Below are positions 46,405-55,348 of a DNA stretch of 64,000 bases, piece by piece. The stretch is from NCBI RefSeq assembly GCF_000284375.1, contig NC_017249.1:8921001-8985000 (forward strand), written 5' to 3'. The DNA is from Bradyrhizobium japonicum USDA 6. GTDB taxonomy: Bacteria; Pseudomonadota; Alphaproteobacteria; Rhizobiales; Xanthobacteraceae. How positions within the stretch are numbered: position 1 is the stretch's first letter; each line of letters starts with the position of its first letter. The notes under the pieces are model-generated. The model worked only from the letters and a program-made list of their open reading frames with translations. It ran no database searches and was not told where the DNA came from. Position numbers and translations under genes: made by a program.

Positions 46405-46657
46405 TCCAGACTCCTCTCGCGGCTTGCTGCCAAGGCAGTGGCGACCGCAGCCGCGTACGGGACCAGACGCGGCTGCGGCGCTCACCAGTGCCAACCCGAG
46501 GCTTCGTCCGGGGCCATCTCGGAAGCCTCGGGCCGTCTCAGTGTGTCCATTTATAAAACCGACTGGACGGTTTGTAAAGTTCAAATACGCGAGCCTGGCA
46601 CATTTGGCCGCAGGCGCGGCTTTGGGCAGCGATCGGCGGAAAATCGTTAACGATGAA
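46405..46657. promoter_or_regulatory. Region upstream of the DUF3313 gene, with a TetR-type operator
   Basis: No gene is seen in these 253 bases. AAACCGACTGGACGGTTT (46556-46573) is an inverted repeat of AAACCG around a six-base spacer. The sequence immediately around it is AT-rich (ATTTATAAAACC, GTTTGTAAAG). This is the usual appearance of a TetR-family operator overlapping a promoter. Confidence 0.55.
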
Positions 46658-47296
46658 TCAGGCGCGCTTGCGCGGCGTTGCGGCCTTCGCCGCCGATGGC
46701 GCACCGGATTTGACGGTGCGCTTGGCGGCCGGCCGTTCGAGGCCGGTCCACTGCGCATCGTCGAGCAGACGCGCGAACAGCCGCTGATGCTCGTCCTTGC
46801 TGAGCGGCGACATGCCGAACAGCGAGCTCAGCAGCAGTCCCATCGCGCCGGCCCAGCGCAGCATCGCGAGATCAGGATCAGTGGCCTCTTCCCTGATCGC
46901 CGCCATCCTCTCCATCTCGCGCTCGCGCGGCAGCGCCATCAGGCTGGGATTCTCGACCATGGCCGCAACCAGCGCCAGCGCGGCAGAATTCGGCGAGATG
47001 GCCGCTTCGCGCACGGTCGCGAGCTGGGTCGCCAGGTTGGGATTCGCGGAGGTCGCGCTCACCTTTGCCATCGTGCTGGTGGCGAACTCCTCGAAATGCG
47101 CCATCTGCCGGTCGAGCAACGCCTTGAGCACCGCTTCCTTGGTGCGGAACTGATGCATCACGCCGCCCTTGCTCAGTCCACTCTCGCGCGCGATCGCATC
47201 CAGCGTCAGCCGGCCCGGCCCGTCGCGCGCGATGATCGCGATGGCCGCTTCGAGCGCGGCGTTACGGGATCGTTCGGAGCGGCTGGCATTATCCAT
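46658..47296 (-). CDS. TetR-family transcriptional regulator
   Basis: This protein has 212 residues from MDNASRSERSRNAALEAA, with GGAGAC upstream. The N-terminal helix-turn-helix is clear (LTLDAIARESGLSKGGVMHQFRTKEAVLKALL, about 31-62). The C-terminal ligand domain (about 80-190) resembles TetR_C regions of AcrR/YcdC-like repressors, and the last 25 residues are Lys/Arg/Ala-rich. A palindrome CTTGTC-N5-GACAAG lies only seven bases before its start, suggesting autorepression. A second palindrome lies 3' of the gene, upstream of the DUF3313 gene. The ligand is unknown. Confidence 0.88.
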   Translation of the reverse strand: MDNASRSERSRNAALEAAIAIIARDGPGRLTLDAIARESGLSKGGVMHQFRTKEAVLKALLDRQMAHFEEFATSTMAKVSATSANPNLATQLATVREAAISPNSAALALVAAMVENPSLMALPREREMERMAAIREEATDPDLAMLRWAGAMGLLLSSLFGMSPLSKDEHQRLFARLLDDAQWTGLERPAAKRTVKSGAPSAAKAATPRKRA

Positions 47297-47302
47297 GGCC
47301 GA

Positions 47303-47319
47303 CTTGTCTCCGTGACAAG
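47303..47319. promoter_or_regulatory. Inverted repeat at the TetR gene start
   Basis: CTTGTCTCCGTGACAAG has perfect six-base arms and a five-base spacer. It lies directly upstream of the ATG at 47296 and overlaps the ribosome site (GGAGAC), so a bound protein there would block expression. Its sequence differs from the AAACCG palindrome at 46556, so the two may serve different regulators. Confidence 0.45.
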
Positions 47320-47511
47320 ACAATGAATCAAGTGAAAACAAGACGCGCTGTACATTTTTTGTGCGAACACTGTCGAGACTTTCATCTTGCGGCCCCGAAT
47401 GAGACTGTGTGAGCCTCGATATCGGATGGGGACTGGGATGGGCCGGCCGGAGCTTTGCGCGCCATGACGTGCGAAGCATTTTCGGCCGGTCTCGCTTGAG
47501 AAAGATACGAC

Positions 47512-49061
47512 ATGCCAAAACGAGTGTTGCTTGGTGCCCTCCTGGCTTGCGGCCTCACGGCCTCGGCGCTGGCGCAAGAGCCGAAAACGGGGGGTGTGAT
47601 CAACGCCGTGATCCAGCCCGAGCCGCCCGGCCTGATGCTTGCGCAGGTCCAGAACGGCCCGACCCAGATGGTCTCGGGCAATATCTTCGAGGGCCTACTG
47701 CGCTACAGCCCGAAGCTCGAGCCCTTGCCGGAGCTCGCCGAAAGCTGGAGCGTCAGCGAGGACGCCAAGACCTACACCTTCAAGCTCAAGAAGGGCGTCA
47801 CCTGGCATGACGGCAAGCCCTTCACCGCCGCCGACGTCCTGTTCTCGATGGAGATGCTGAAGCAGACGCATGCGCGTGCCCGCACGAACCTGGCGCAGGT
47901 CGACAAGATCGAGACACCGGACGACTACACGGTGGTCTTCACGCTGAAGCAGCCGTTCGGCCCATTCCTCGGCATCTTCGAGGTCGGCTCGATGCCGATG
48001 GTGCCGAAACATCTCTACGAAGGCACCGACTGGAAGACCAACCCCTACAACAACGCGCCCGTCGGCACCGGCCCCTTCATGTTCAAGGAATGGCAGAAGG
48101 GCTCGTTCATCCGCCTAGTCAAGAACCCGAACTACCACGAAAAAGGCAAGCCCTACATCGACGAGATCTACTGGCAGATCATCCCCGACGCCGCCGCGCG
48201 CTCGGTGGCGTACGAGACCGGCAAGGTCGACGTGCTGCCCGGTGGATCTGTCGAGAATTTCGACGTGCCGCGCCTGTCCAAGCTGAAGGACACCTGCGTC
48301 ACCGGCGCCGGCTGGGAGTTCTTCTCGCCGCTGGCCTGGCTGTGGCTCAACAACCGCCAGGGTCCGCTCGCCGACAAGCGGGTGCGGCAGGCGATCATGT
48401 TCGCGATCGACCGCGACTTCGCCAAGGACGTGATCTGGAACGGGCTCGGCAAGGTCGCGACCGGCCCGTCCGCCTCGACCATCAAGTACTACACCGACGA
48501 CGTGCCGAAGTACCCTTACGATCCCGCCAAGGCCAAGGCGCTGCTGAAGGAAGCCGGCTACAAGGGCGAGAAGATCCGCCTGCTGCCGCTCGCCTATGGC
48601 GAGACCTGGCAGCGCTGGGGTGAAGCGGTGAAGCAGAACCTCCAGGACGTCGGCATGAACATCGAGACCATCGCCACCGACGTCGCCGGCGGCAACCAGA
48701 AGATCGGCGACTGGGACTATGACATCGCCTTCACCTATCTCTACCAGTATGGCGATCCCGCCCTCGGCGTCGGCCGCAATTATATCTCCAGCAACATCGC
48801 GAAGGGACAGGTCTTCAACAACGTCGAGGGCTATTCCAACCCGGAGATCGACAAGCTGTTCGCCGACGGCGCGGTTGCGACGCCGGACTCGAAGCGCAAG
48901 GAGATCTACGAGAAGGCGCAGAAGATCCTGTCGAGGACGTGCCGGTGGCCTGGATGCTGGAACTGCAATTCCCGACCATCACCCGCTGCAAGGTCAAGAA
49001 CCTGATCACCACGGGGATTGGCGTCAACGACGGCTTCAAGGACGCATGGCTGGACAAGTGA
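47512..49061 (+). pseudogene. ABC transporter substrate-binding protein, family 5, frameshifted near the 3' end
   Basis: The first 474 codons encode a normal peptide-type binding protein with a Sec signal (MPKRVLLGALLACGLTASALAQ) and the block YTFKLKKGVTWHDGKPFTAADV. After KEIYEKAQKIL at about 48930 the frame shifts and the rest becomes SRTCRWPGCW up to a stop at 49005. Reading from there in the other frame gives EDVPVAWMLELQFPTITRC and DGFKDAWLDK, stopping at 49061, the normal end for the family. One missing base at about 48930-48931 explains it. Only the last 43 residues or so are affected, so some function could remain. It is the first gene of the second peptide-type ABC operon. Confidence 0.82.
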
Positions 49062-49162
49062 GGGTGCGACACCGCGGTGGCTCCCCGCTGCGGTGTCGCG
49101 TCGCGATTGATCTCCCGTGATAGCTTCAACCGAATGATATCGTCTCTCGCCGCGAACTCGCT

Positions 49163-49316
49163 GCACCTCTCCCGCTTGCGGGGGAGGTCGACGCGCGCCG
49201 GGCGATGCGAAGCATCGTCCCAAGCGCGGCGGGTGGGGGCTCTCTCCACTCGAAGAGCCCCTCTGCGGAAACACCCCCACCCCAATCCTCCCCCGCAAGC
49301 GGGAGAGGGGGCGGAC
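49163..49316. repeat. 3'-end palindromic repeat, copy F, between binding protein and permease genes
   Basis: This copy lies between the binding-protein gene and the DppB-like gene of the second peptide operon. Left end: CCTCTCCCGCTTGCGGGGGAGG. Right end: CCTCCCCCGCAAGCGGGAGAGG. Between them are GATGCGAAGCATCG and the opposed GGGTGGGGGC / CACCCCCACCCC tracts. The position is the same as that of copy C in the first operon. Confidence 0.8.
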
Positions 49317-49360
49317 CGTCGCCGCGGTGGCCCTCATGTTAAACAAGTGTCGCTCTAACT

Positions 49361-50332
49361 ATGCTCTCCTTCGTCGCTCAGCGTGTCCTGAAGGGCGTGA
49401 TCGTCCTGCTCGCGATCGTCGTCCTCAATTTCTTCCTGATCCGGCTTGCGCCCGGCGACCCCGCGGTCGTGATGGCGGGCGAGGCCGGCGCCAGTGACCA
49501 GGTCTTCGTCAAGCAGCTCCGGGAAAAGTTCGGCCTCGACAAGCCGCTGCCGGAGCAGCTCTTCATCTATGTCAAGGGCGTCGTCACCCTCGACCTCGGC
49601 TTCTCCTTCCGCCAGCAGGCGCCGGTCGCCAAGCTGATCGGCGAGCGGCTGCCGGCGACGCTGCTGCTGACGCTGACGGCCTTCGCGATCTCGCTCATGC
49701 TCGGCGTTCTCTTCGGCACCTTCGCCGCGCGCTTTGCCGGTACCTTCCTCGACACGGCCATCACCGTGTTCGCGCTGATCTTCTACGCCATGCCGATCTT
49801 CTGGGTGGCGTTGATGGGAATCCTGCTGTTCTCGGTCACCATGGATTGGCTGCCGAGCTTCGGCTACGAGACGGTCGGCGCCAACCTCACCGGCCTTGCC
49901 CACGCGGTCGACGTCGCAAAGCACCTGATCATGCCGGCGATGACGCTCGGCCTGTTCTTCATGGCGACCTACACCCGCATGACGCGCGCGTCGATGCTGG
50001 AAGTGAAACGCCTCGACTTCGTCAAGACCGCGCGCGCAAAGGGCCTCTCCGACGCCGTGATCCAGCGCCGACACGTGCTGCGCAACGCGCTGCTGCCGGT
50101 CGTGACGCTGGCCGGTGTGCATTCCGGCACGCTGATCGGCGGCGCCGTCATCACCGAGACCGTGTTCGCCTGGCCCGGCATCGGGCGCCTGATGTACGAC
50201 GCGCTGCTCCAGCGCGACTACAACCTGCTGCTCGGCGTCTTCGTGATCTGCTCCGCCATGGTGCTGATCTTCAACCTCGTCACCGACCTCGTCTACCGCC
50301 TGGTCGACCCGCGCATCGAATTCGCCTCATGA
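49361..50332 (+). CDS. Peptide-type ABC transporter permease, DppB-like (second system)
   Basis: This 323-residue inner-membrane permease opens with the family first span (VAQRVLKGVIVLLAIVVLNFFLIRLAPGDP). The motif DFVKTARAKGLSDAVIQRRHVLRNALLPVVTLAG is the conserved ATPase-contact loop. It ends DPRIEFAS, and the stop overlaps the ATG of the next permease gene (ATGA). It lies about 300 bases after the binding-protein gene, with the palindromic repeat between. Confidence 0.92.
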   Translation: MLSFVAQRVLKGVIVLLAIVVLNFFLIRLAPGDPAVVMAGEAGASDQVFVKQLREKFGLDKPLPEQLFIYVKGVVTLDLGFSFRQQAPVAKLIGERLPATLLLTLTAFAISLMLGVLFGTFAARFAGTFLDTAITVFALIFYAMPIFWVALMGILLFSVTMDWLPSFGYETVGANLTGLAHAVDVAKHLIMPAMTLGLFFMATYTRMTRASMLEVKRLDFVKTARAKGLSDAVIQRRHVLRNALLPVVTLAGVHSGTLIGGAVITETVFAWPGIGRLMYDALLQRDYNLLLGVFVICSAMVLIFNLVTDLVYRLVDPRIEFAS

Positions 50333-51168
50333 AACAGTTCTGGAAATCGATGCTGAAGAGCCCGAGCGGCGTCATCGGGCTCGTCATCCTTGTCCTTGCG
50401 ATCTCAGTCGCGGTGTTCGGGCCGATGCTGTTCCCGAATTCGCCCTGGCGCATGGTGCAGCGGCCATTCCTGCCGCCCTTCACGCTCTCGACCGTGCCGC
50501 TCGGCACCGACGCGCTCGGCCGCGACGTGTTCGCCGGCATGATCTTTGGCGCCCGCGTCTCGCTGCTGGTCGGTCTCGTCTCCACGCTGGTCGCGCTGGT
50601 CGTCGGCGTTCCCATCGGCGCCATGGCCGGCTATTTCGGCGGCAAGGTCGACGACGCCCTGATGCGCTTCACCGAATTCTTCCAGACCATTCCAAGCTTC
50701 GCGCTCGCGATCGTGCTGGTCGCGATCCTGCAGCCCTCGATCTATTCGATCGTGGCCTCGATCGCGGTGGTGAGCTGGCCACCGGTCGCCCGCCTCGTGC
50801 GCGGCGAGGTGCTGTCGCTGCGCACGCGCGAATATGTCCAGGCCGCCGTCGTCACCGGCCAGAGCAATACCTGGATCATCCTGCGCGAGATCCTGCCCAA
50901 CGCGCTGTCGCCGGTGATCGTGCTGGCCTCGCTGATGGTGGCGACCGCGATCCTGCTGGAATCCTCGCTGGCGTTCCTTGGACTCGGCGATCCCAATCTG
51001 ATCTCCTGGGGCTACATGGTCGGCGCCGGCCGCACGGTGATCCGCCAGGCCTGGTGGATCACCGTGTTTCCCGGCATCGCCATTCTGATCTCGGTGCTCG
51101 GGCTGAACCTGATCGGCGAAGGCCTCAACGATGCGCTCAATCCGCGGCTGTCGCGGGAGGGCCGCTGA
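50329..51168 (+). CDS. Peptide-type ABC transporter permease, DppC-like (second system)
   Basis: This protein has 279 residues from ATG 50329; a longer frame upstream is the shadow of the previous gene. Family pattern: STVPLGTDALGRDVFAGMIFGARVSLLVGLVST near residues 45-77, then the ATPase-contact loop REYVQAAVVTGQSNTWIILREILPN, with the late FLGLGDPNLISWGYMVGAGR typical of DppC. The stop overlaps the start of the fused ATPase gene (TGATG). Confidence 0.92.
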   Translation: MKQFWKSMLKSPSGVIGLVILVLAISVAVFGPMLFPNSPWRMVQRPFLPPFTLSTVPLGTDALGRDVFAGMIFGARVSLLVGLVSTLVALVVGVPIGAMAGYFGGKVDDALMRFTEFFQTIPSFALAIVLVAILQPSIYSIVASIAVVSWPPVARLVRGEVLSLRTREYVQAAVVTGQSNTWIILREILPNALSPVIVLASLMVATAILLESSLAFLGLGDPNLISWGYMVGAGRTVIRQAWWITVFPGIAILISVLGLNLIGEGLNDALNPRLSREGR

Positions 51169-52787
51169 TGACCGCCCCGCCCGCCGTCTCCATCAAAAAT
51201 TTGCGGATCGCGCTGCCCAAGGGCGCCGAGCGTCCGTTCGCGGTCGACGGCGTCTCGCTGGCTTTGCGGCCCGGCAAGATCGTCTGCGTCGTCGGCGAAT
51301 CCGGCTCCGGCAAGTCGATGTGCGCGCACGCGCTGATGGGCCTGCTGCCTGATACGGTCACCGTCACCTCCGGCGAGATCCAGTTCGAAGGCCGCGACCT
51401 GCTCAAGCTCGATGACGACGGCTGGCGCGATCTGCGCGGCCGCCGGCTCGCGATGATTTTTCAGGAGCCGATGACCGCGCTCAATCCGTTGATGCGGATC
51501 GGCGACCAGATGGCGGAGATGTTCGAGGCCCATGGCCTGCTGACGCCGAAGGAGCGGCGCGCCAAGGCCCTGTCGCTGGCGCGCGAGGTCGGCCTGCCCG
51601 ACCCCGAGCGCATTGTCCGCGCCTATCCGCACCAGCTCTCCGGCGGCCAGCGCCAGCGCGCCATGATCGCGATGGCGCTCGCGCTCGAGCCTGCGGTGCT
51701 GGTCGCGGACGAGCCCACCACCGCGCTCGACGTCACCACCCAGGCGCAGATCCTGAAACTGATCCGCAACCTCCAGCGCAACCGCAACATGGCGGTGATG
51801 TTCATCACCCATGATTTCGGCGTGGTCGCCGACATCGCCGACCAGGTCGTGGTGCTCCGGCATGGCAAGGTCGTCGAGGAAGGCCCCGCTAGCTCCGTCT
51901 TCAACAATCCGCAGCATGACTACACCAAGGCGCTGCTCGCCGCCGTACCGTCGATGGACCCGCCGGCGCGTGAGCCGCTTGACGACCAGGCGAGGGCCGT
52001 CGAGGTGATCGGGCTGGACAAGACCTATGTCACCTCAGGCGGCTGGTTTCGCGAGGACCGCCGCGTCGATGCCGCGCGCGAAGTCAACTTCAACATCCTC
52101 AAGGGCGAGACGCTCGGCCTCGTCGGCGAATCCGGCTCCGGCAAATCGTCGGTGGCGCGGCTGGTGATGCGACTGATCGAAGCCGACCGCGGCACGGTGC
52201 GGATCGGCGAGACCGATCTCACGCAGCTCTCGGGCAAGGCGCTCCGCGCCGAGCGCCATCGCATCCAGATGATCTTCCAGGACCCGTTCGCCTCGCTCAA
52301 TCCGCGGCGCAAGGTCGGGCACATCATCGCCGACGGTCCGATCGCGGCCGGCATCGATCCGAAGGTGGCGTTCGACCGCGCCCGCGATCTCCTCAAGATG
52401 GTCGGGCTGGACGCCGGCGCGCTCGACCGCTACCCGCATGAATTCTCCGGCGGCCAGCGCCAGCGCATCGGCATCGCGCGCGCACTCGCGCTCGAACCGG
52501 AGATCATCGTCGCGGATGAGGCCGTCTCCGCGCTCGACGTCTCCGTGCAGGCGCAGGTGCTGCGACTGCTCGAAGACCTCAAGGCGCGCCTTGGCCTCTC
52601 GATGCTGTTCATCACCCACGACCTCCGCGTCGCAGCGCAGATCTGCGACCGCATCGCGGTGATGCAGCGCGGCGCCATCGTCGAGTTGAAGCCGACCGCG
52701 CAACTCTTCGCCGCGCCGGAGCACGCCTATACGCGCGAGCTGCTGGCGGCGGTGCCCGGGCGGAAGGAACGCGCGCCGGCGGCGTGA
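51168..52787 (+). CDS. Fused double ATPase of a peptide-type ABC transporter (DppD-DppF)
   Basis: This 539-residue cytoplasmic protein has two complete ABC domains. Domain 1: Walker A GESGSGKS (43-50), signature LSGGQRQRAMIAMAL. Domain 2: Walker A GESGSGKS (about 319-326), signature FSGGQRQRIGIARAL. The linker after the first domain still contains the Opp/Dpp-type region (NNPQHDYTKALLAAVPSMDPPARE), but the cysteine cluster seen in separate DppD/DppF proteins is absent. Fused ATPases of this type (GsiA-like) are common in rhizobia. Operon order is binding protein, two permeases, fused ATPase, in contrast to the split ATPases of the first operon. Confidence 0.92.
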   Translation: MTAPPAVSIKNLRIALPKGAERPFAVDGVSLALRPGKIVCVVGESGSGKSMCAHALMGLLPDTVTVTSGEIQFEGRDLLKLDDDGWRDLRGRRLAMIFQEPMTALNPLMRIGDQMAEMFEAHGLLTPKERRAKALSLAREVGLPDPERIVRAYPHQLSGGQRQRAMIAMALALEPAVLVADEPTTALDVTTQAQILKLIRNLQRNRNMAVMFITHDFGVVADIADQVVVLRHGKVVEEGPASSVFNNPQHDYTKALLAAVPSMDPPAREPLDDQARAVEVIGLDKTYVTSGGWFREDRRVDAAREVNFNILKGETLGLVGESGSGKSSVARLVMRLIEADRGTVRIGETDLTQLSGKALRAERHRIQMIFQDPFASLNPRRKVGHIIADGPIAAGIDPKVAFDRARDLLKMVGLDAGALDRYPHEFSGGQRQRIGIARALALEPEIIVADEAVSALDVSVQAQVLRLLEDLKARLGLSMLFITHDLRVAAQICDRIAVMQRGAIVELKPTAQLFAAPEHAYTRELLAAVPGRKERAPAA

Positions 52788-52805
52788 GGCGGCCGATCGC
52801 GGTTG

Positions 52806-53078
52806 CTACTTGGCCGGAGGGTTGGTGTTCTTCCAGGTGGGGACTGAGTTGGTCACGCCGACCGATGGTTGATTGGACGTTCCGATCGACGGCGCAGTGA
52901 CGGTCCCGACGGTCTGCCCGGAGCTTCCATAAGTTGTGCCTTGGGTTACTGGCGCTCCGGAGCCACCGCCCGTGTTGCTTTGGGTGCCCGCCGCAGACGT
53001 CTGCGCGCCTGCAGCGAATGGCGATGCCGCAAATCCGACCGCGATAAGTACCGCAATCGAGCGTCCGATTCTTGTCAT
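52806..53078 (-). CDS. Small secreted protein with SSGQTVGTVTAPSIG motif, paralogue 1
   Basis: This protein has 90 residues from MTRIGRSIAVLIAVGFAASPFAAGAQTS, a clear Sec signal cut near residue 25. The mature part is low-complexity, rich in Gly, Ser and Thr. It contains YGSSGQTVGTVTAPSIG and PSVGVTNSVPTWKNTN, both shared almost word for word with the protein at 54946-55233. I do not recognise a named family. The longer frame upstream lacks a good ribosome site, whereas AAAGGACTAG precedes this ATG. Confidence 0.65.
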   Translation of the reverse strand: MTRIGRSIAVLIAVGFAASPFAAGAQTSAAGTQSNTGGGSGAPVTQGTTYGSSGQTVGTVTAPSIGTSNQPSVGVTNSVPTWKNTNPPAK

Positions 53079-53495
53079 GGCTAGTCCTTTCGGGCGTGGT
53101 GTCTCAGTCGCGTCGGCCGTTCGCTCGTCGAACCACTCGTGCACTGAGCAATCTTACAACTCCACGCGCGCCAAAATGTGCCGCAACACGGTCACAATGC
53201 AGCGCCTGGCGCTCCATCACGATGGCGCGACGAGCAACTCCAGTCGAACAAGAGCGCACTCCCCGCCCCTTAGCTCGCCGCCGCGCCGCGGTGCCGGGAC
53301 ACGAGCAGCGCGCGCCCGCAACGTCAGGCCAGCTCATGGCTAAGGTATTCCGCTCCTCTTCGCGCAGCGGAACAGTCACGGGCTTTTTATCCCTCGTGAC
53401 CGTCCGCACAGATGCGAAACAGAGGCCGACACCCCACATTCGCATGGAATGATTTCCATCATCTGATGATGGATTTCCGATCCATTGGAGCCAAT

Positions 53496-53669
53496 ATGGG
53501 CCAGGTTATTCAGTTTGTTTCGAAATCCGAGCGCGAGCGCATTCGCCTCATTCAGGAGGCACGCGCGATCTACGACAGCATTTTTCCGCCGGCTGATCCG
53601 AGCGGCGGGCATCAGGACAAGGCGACGATCGGCCGCGCGGCCAACGGCGACGCAGGAAATCTGGCGTGA
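53496..53669 (+). CDS. Small conserved hypothetical protein
   Basis: This 57-residue protein starts MGQVIQFVSKSERERIRLIQEARAIYDSIFP, with GGAG six bases before the ATG. It has a basic, probably helical first half and no signal or membrane span. The stop overlaps the GTG start of the next small gene (GTGA), so the two are probably co-translated. No function is suggested by the sequence. Confidence 0.6.
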   Translation: MGQVIQFVSKSERERIRLIQEARAIYDSIFPPADPSGGHQDKATIGRAANGDAGNLA

Positions 53670-53875
53670 TCAAGATCATCGCGGTGCTCTGCAGCCTCTC
53701 CTCTCCGACAAATTGTCACGAGCAGATCGTCACCACCTCCGACTTCGCCAACGTCTCGATGCAGTCCTGCATGATGGGCGCGCCGCAGCTCGCCGAATGG
53801 ATGAACCAGCATCCGGCCGAGCGCCTGGCTGGATGGCGCTGCGTGTTCGGTCAACAGACCGGCAGGGGCGCCTGA
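53666..53875 (+). CDS. Small conserved hypothetical protein, cysteine-containing
   Basis: This 69-residue protein starts with GTG, overlapping the stop of the previous gene. It contains four cysteines (AVLCSLSSPTNCHEQ, SMQSCMMGAPQLAEW and GWRCVFGQQ), suggestive of disulfides or metal binding. The first 12 residues are hydrophobic (MIKIIAVLCSLS) but too short for a clear signal. Nothing in it indicates function. Confidence 0.55.
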   Translation: MIKIIAVLCSLSSPTNCHEQIVTTSDFANVSMQSCMMGAPQLAEWMNQHPAERLAGWRCVFGQQTGRGA

Positions 53876-53979
53876 GGCCACAGGCCGTCTGATCAAGGAC
53901 GGCGCCATCCAGTTGAACCGTGACGAGCATGCATCGCCAGGCTAGAATGGCGACGCTGCTGGGCAGAGGGGGACGCCGG

Positions 53980-54915
53980 ATGGAGGTCGCCAGCCTCGTT
54001 CTTCCCGTGTTCGCAATCATCGTCACCGGCTGGCTTGCCGGCGAGCTCGGTTATCTCTCCCGCTCGCTTGCGGACGCGCTGGTGCATTTTGCCTACAACG
54101 TGGCGATGCCGGCGCTGCTGATCGTCACGATCGCCCAGGAGCCAGCGCGCAACCTGCTGGAATGGCGCTTCCTGCTCGCGTTCGGCGGCGGCTCCCTCCT
54201 CTGCTTCGCGCTGGTCTTCCTGGCGCTCCGCGCGGGCGCCAAGCGCGATCTCGCCAGCAGCACGATCCATGGCATGGCGGCGGCCATGACCAATACGGGC
54301 TTCGTGGCGCTCCCGATCCTGCACGCGATCTACGGCCAGCCCGCCGTCTTGCCCGCCGCGGTGGCGACGGTGTTCGTCGCCGGCGTGATGTTTCCGCTCA
54401 CGGTCATCCTGCTGGAAAGGGACGGGCGCGGCCCTGCGCATTCGGCCGGGCTGGTGAAGCAGATCCTGCTCAATCCGATGGTGCTGTCGACGCTCATCGG
54501 TCTCGTCTGGGCGATCACGGGCTTGCCGATTCCGGCGCCGGTCGCGGCCTATCTCAACATCATTGCCGCCGCGCTCACGCCCTGCGCACTGTTTGCCATC
54601 GGGCTTGGTCTGTCGGTCGACGGTCTGCGATCCAACCTGAAAGCATCGTTCGCGCTCTCGACCGTGAAGCTGGTGGTGATGCCGCTGATCGTCTACGGAC
54701 TTTGCGTGGTCACCGGCCTCAATCCGCTCTACACAGTCGCCGCCGTCATATGCGCGGCCGTGCCGACCGCGAAGACCGTCTATGTGCTGGCACACGAGCA
54801 CAAGGTCGAGGAGAAGCTGGTTGCGGCCACCGTCTCGGTCACGACGATGCTTTCGGTCGCGACATTGCTGGTCGCGCTCTACCTGCTCTCCGGCCTCGCG
54901 CCCGGCGCGCGTTGA
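53980..54915 (+). CDS. AEC-family (auxin efflux carrier-like) transporter
   Basis: This 311-residue membrane protein has about ten spans. The start MEVASLVLPVFAIIVTGWLAGELGYLSRS is chosen because GAGGGGGA lies just upstream; the longer frame adds a polar tail. The family pattern is clear in YNVAMPALLIVTIAQ, MTNTGFVALPILHAIYGQPA and GLVWAITGLPIPAPVAAYLNIIAAALTPCALFAIGLGLSVDG, the last being the conserved second-repeat block. AEC members carry organic acids or auxin-like compounds across the inner membrane. The substrate is not deducible. Confidence 0.85.
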   Translation: MEVASLVLPVFAIIVTGWLAGELGYLSRSLADALVHFAYNVAMPALLIVTIAQEPARNLLEWRFLLAFGGGSLLCFALVFLALRAGAKRDLASSTIHGMAAAMTNTGFVALPILHAIYGQPAVLPAAVATVFVAGVMFPLTVILLERDGRGPAHSAGLVKQILLNPMVLSTLIGLVWAITGLPIPAPVAAYLNIIAAALTPCALFAIGLGLSVDGLRSNLKASFALSTVKLVVMPLIVYGLCVVTGLNPLYTVAAVICAAVPTAKTVYVLAHEHKVEEKLVAATVSVTTMLSVATLLVALYLLSGLAPGAR

Positions 54916-54945
54916 CGGTCACCGGCGCGCCTGGCGACGTGTCCT

Positions 54946-55233
54946 TTATCTCGTGGTGTTGCTCCAGGTCGGCACCGCATTGGTCACGCCGACCGACGGC
55001 CAATTGTACGATCCGATCGAGGGCGCCGTGACCGTCCCGACCGTCTGTCCGGACGATCCGTAGGAGGCCCTGGGCTGCACGACCGGCAATGCGGCAGCGC
55101 CATAGGTGGGGGCCACCACGCCCGTGCTGTAGTGATGCCGGCTCGGCCGGGCCTTCTTCGCTTCGGCTGCGAAGGGCGCGGCAAGCAGTCCGACGGTGAT
55201 GAGTGCGGCAATGGCGGGTTTGATGCTTGTCAT
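54946..55233 (-). CDS. Small secreted protein with SSGQTVGTVTAPSIG motif, paralogue 2
   Basis: This protein has 95 residues from MTSIKPAIAALITVGLLAAPFAAEAKK, a Sec signal cut near residue 25. The mature part begins basic (KKARPSRHHYSTG) and then has YGSSGQTVGTVTAPSIG and WPSVGVTNAVPTWSNTTR. It is a paralogue of the gene at 52806, from which it is separated by the two small genes and the AEC transporter. There is no membrane span after the signal. Family unknown. Confidence 0.65.
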   Translation of the reverse strand: MTSIKPAIAALITVGLLAAPFAAEAKKARPSRHHYSTGVVAPTYGAAALPVVQPRASYGSSGQTVGTVTAPSIGSYNWPSVGVTNAVPTWSNTTR

Positions 55234-55348
55234 GACTGTTCCCTTCATTGGCTGCGAGCCCATTCTGCCATGTGTTCATTCAACGCGGAATTTCCATGGG
55301 CACCCGTTCATAACTTCGTGCACGCCCGAATGGGCAACGCCGCCGTGG

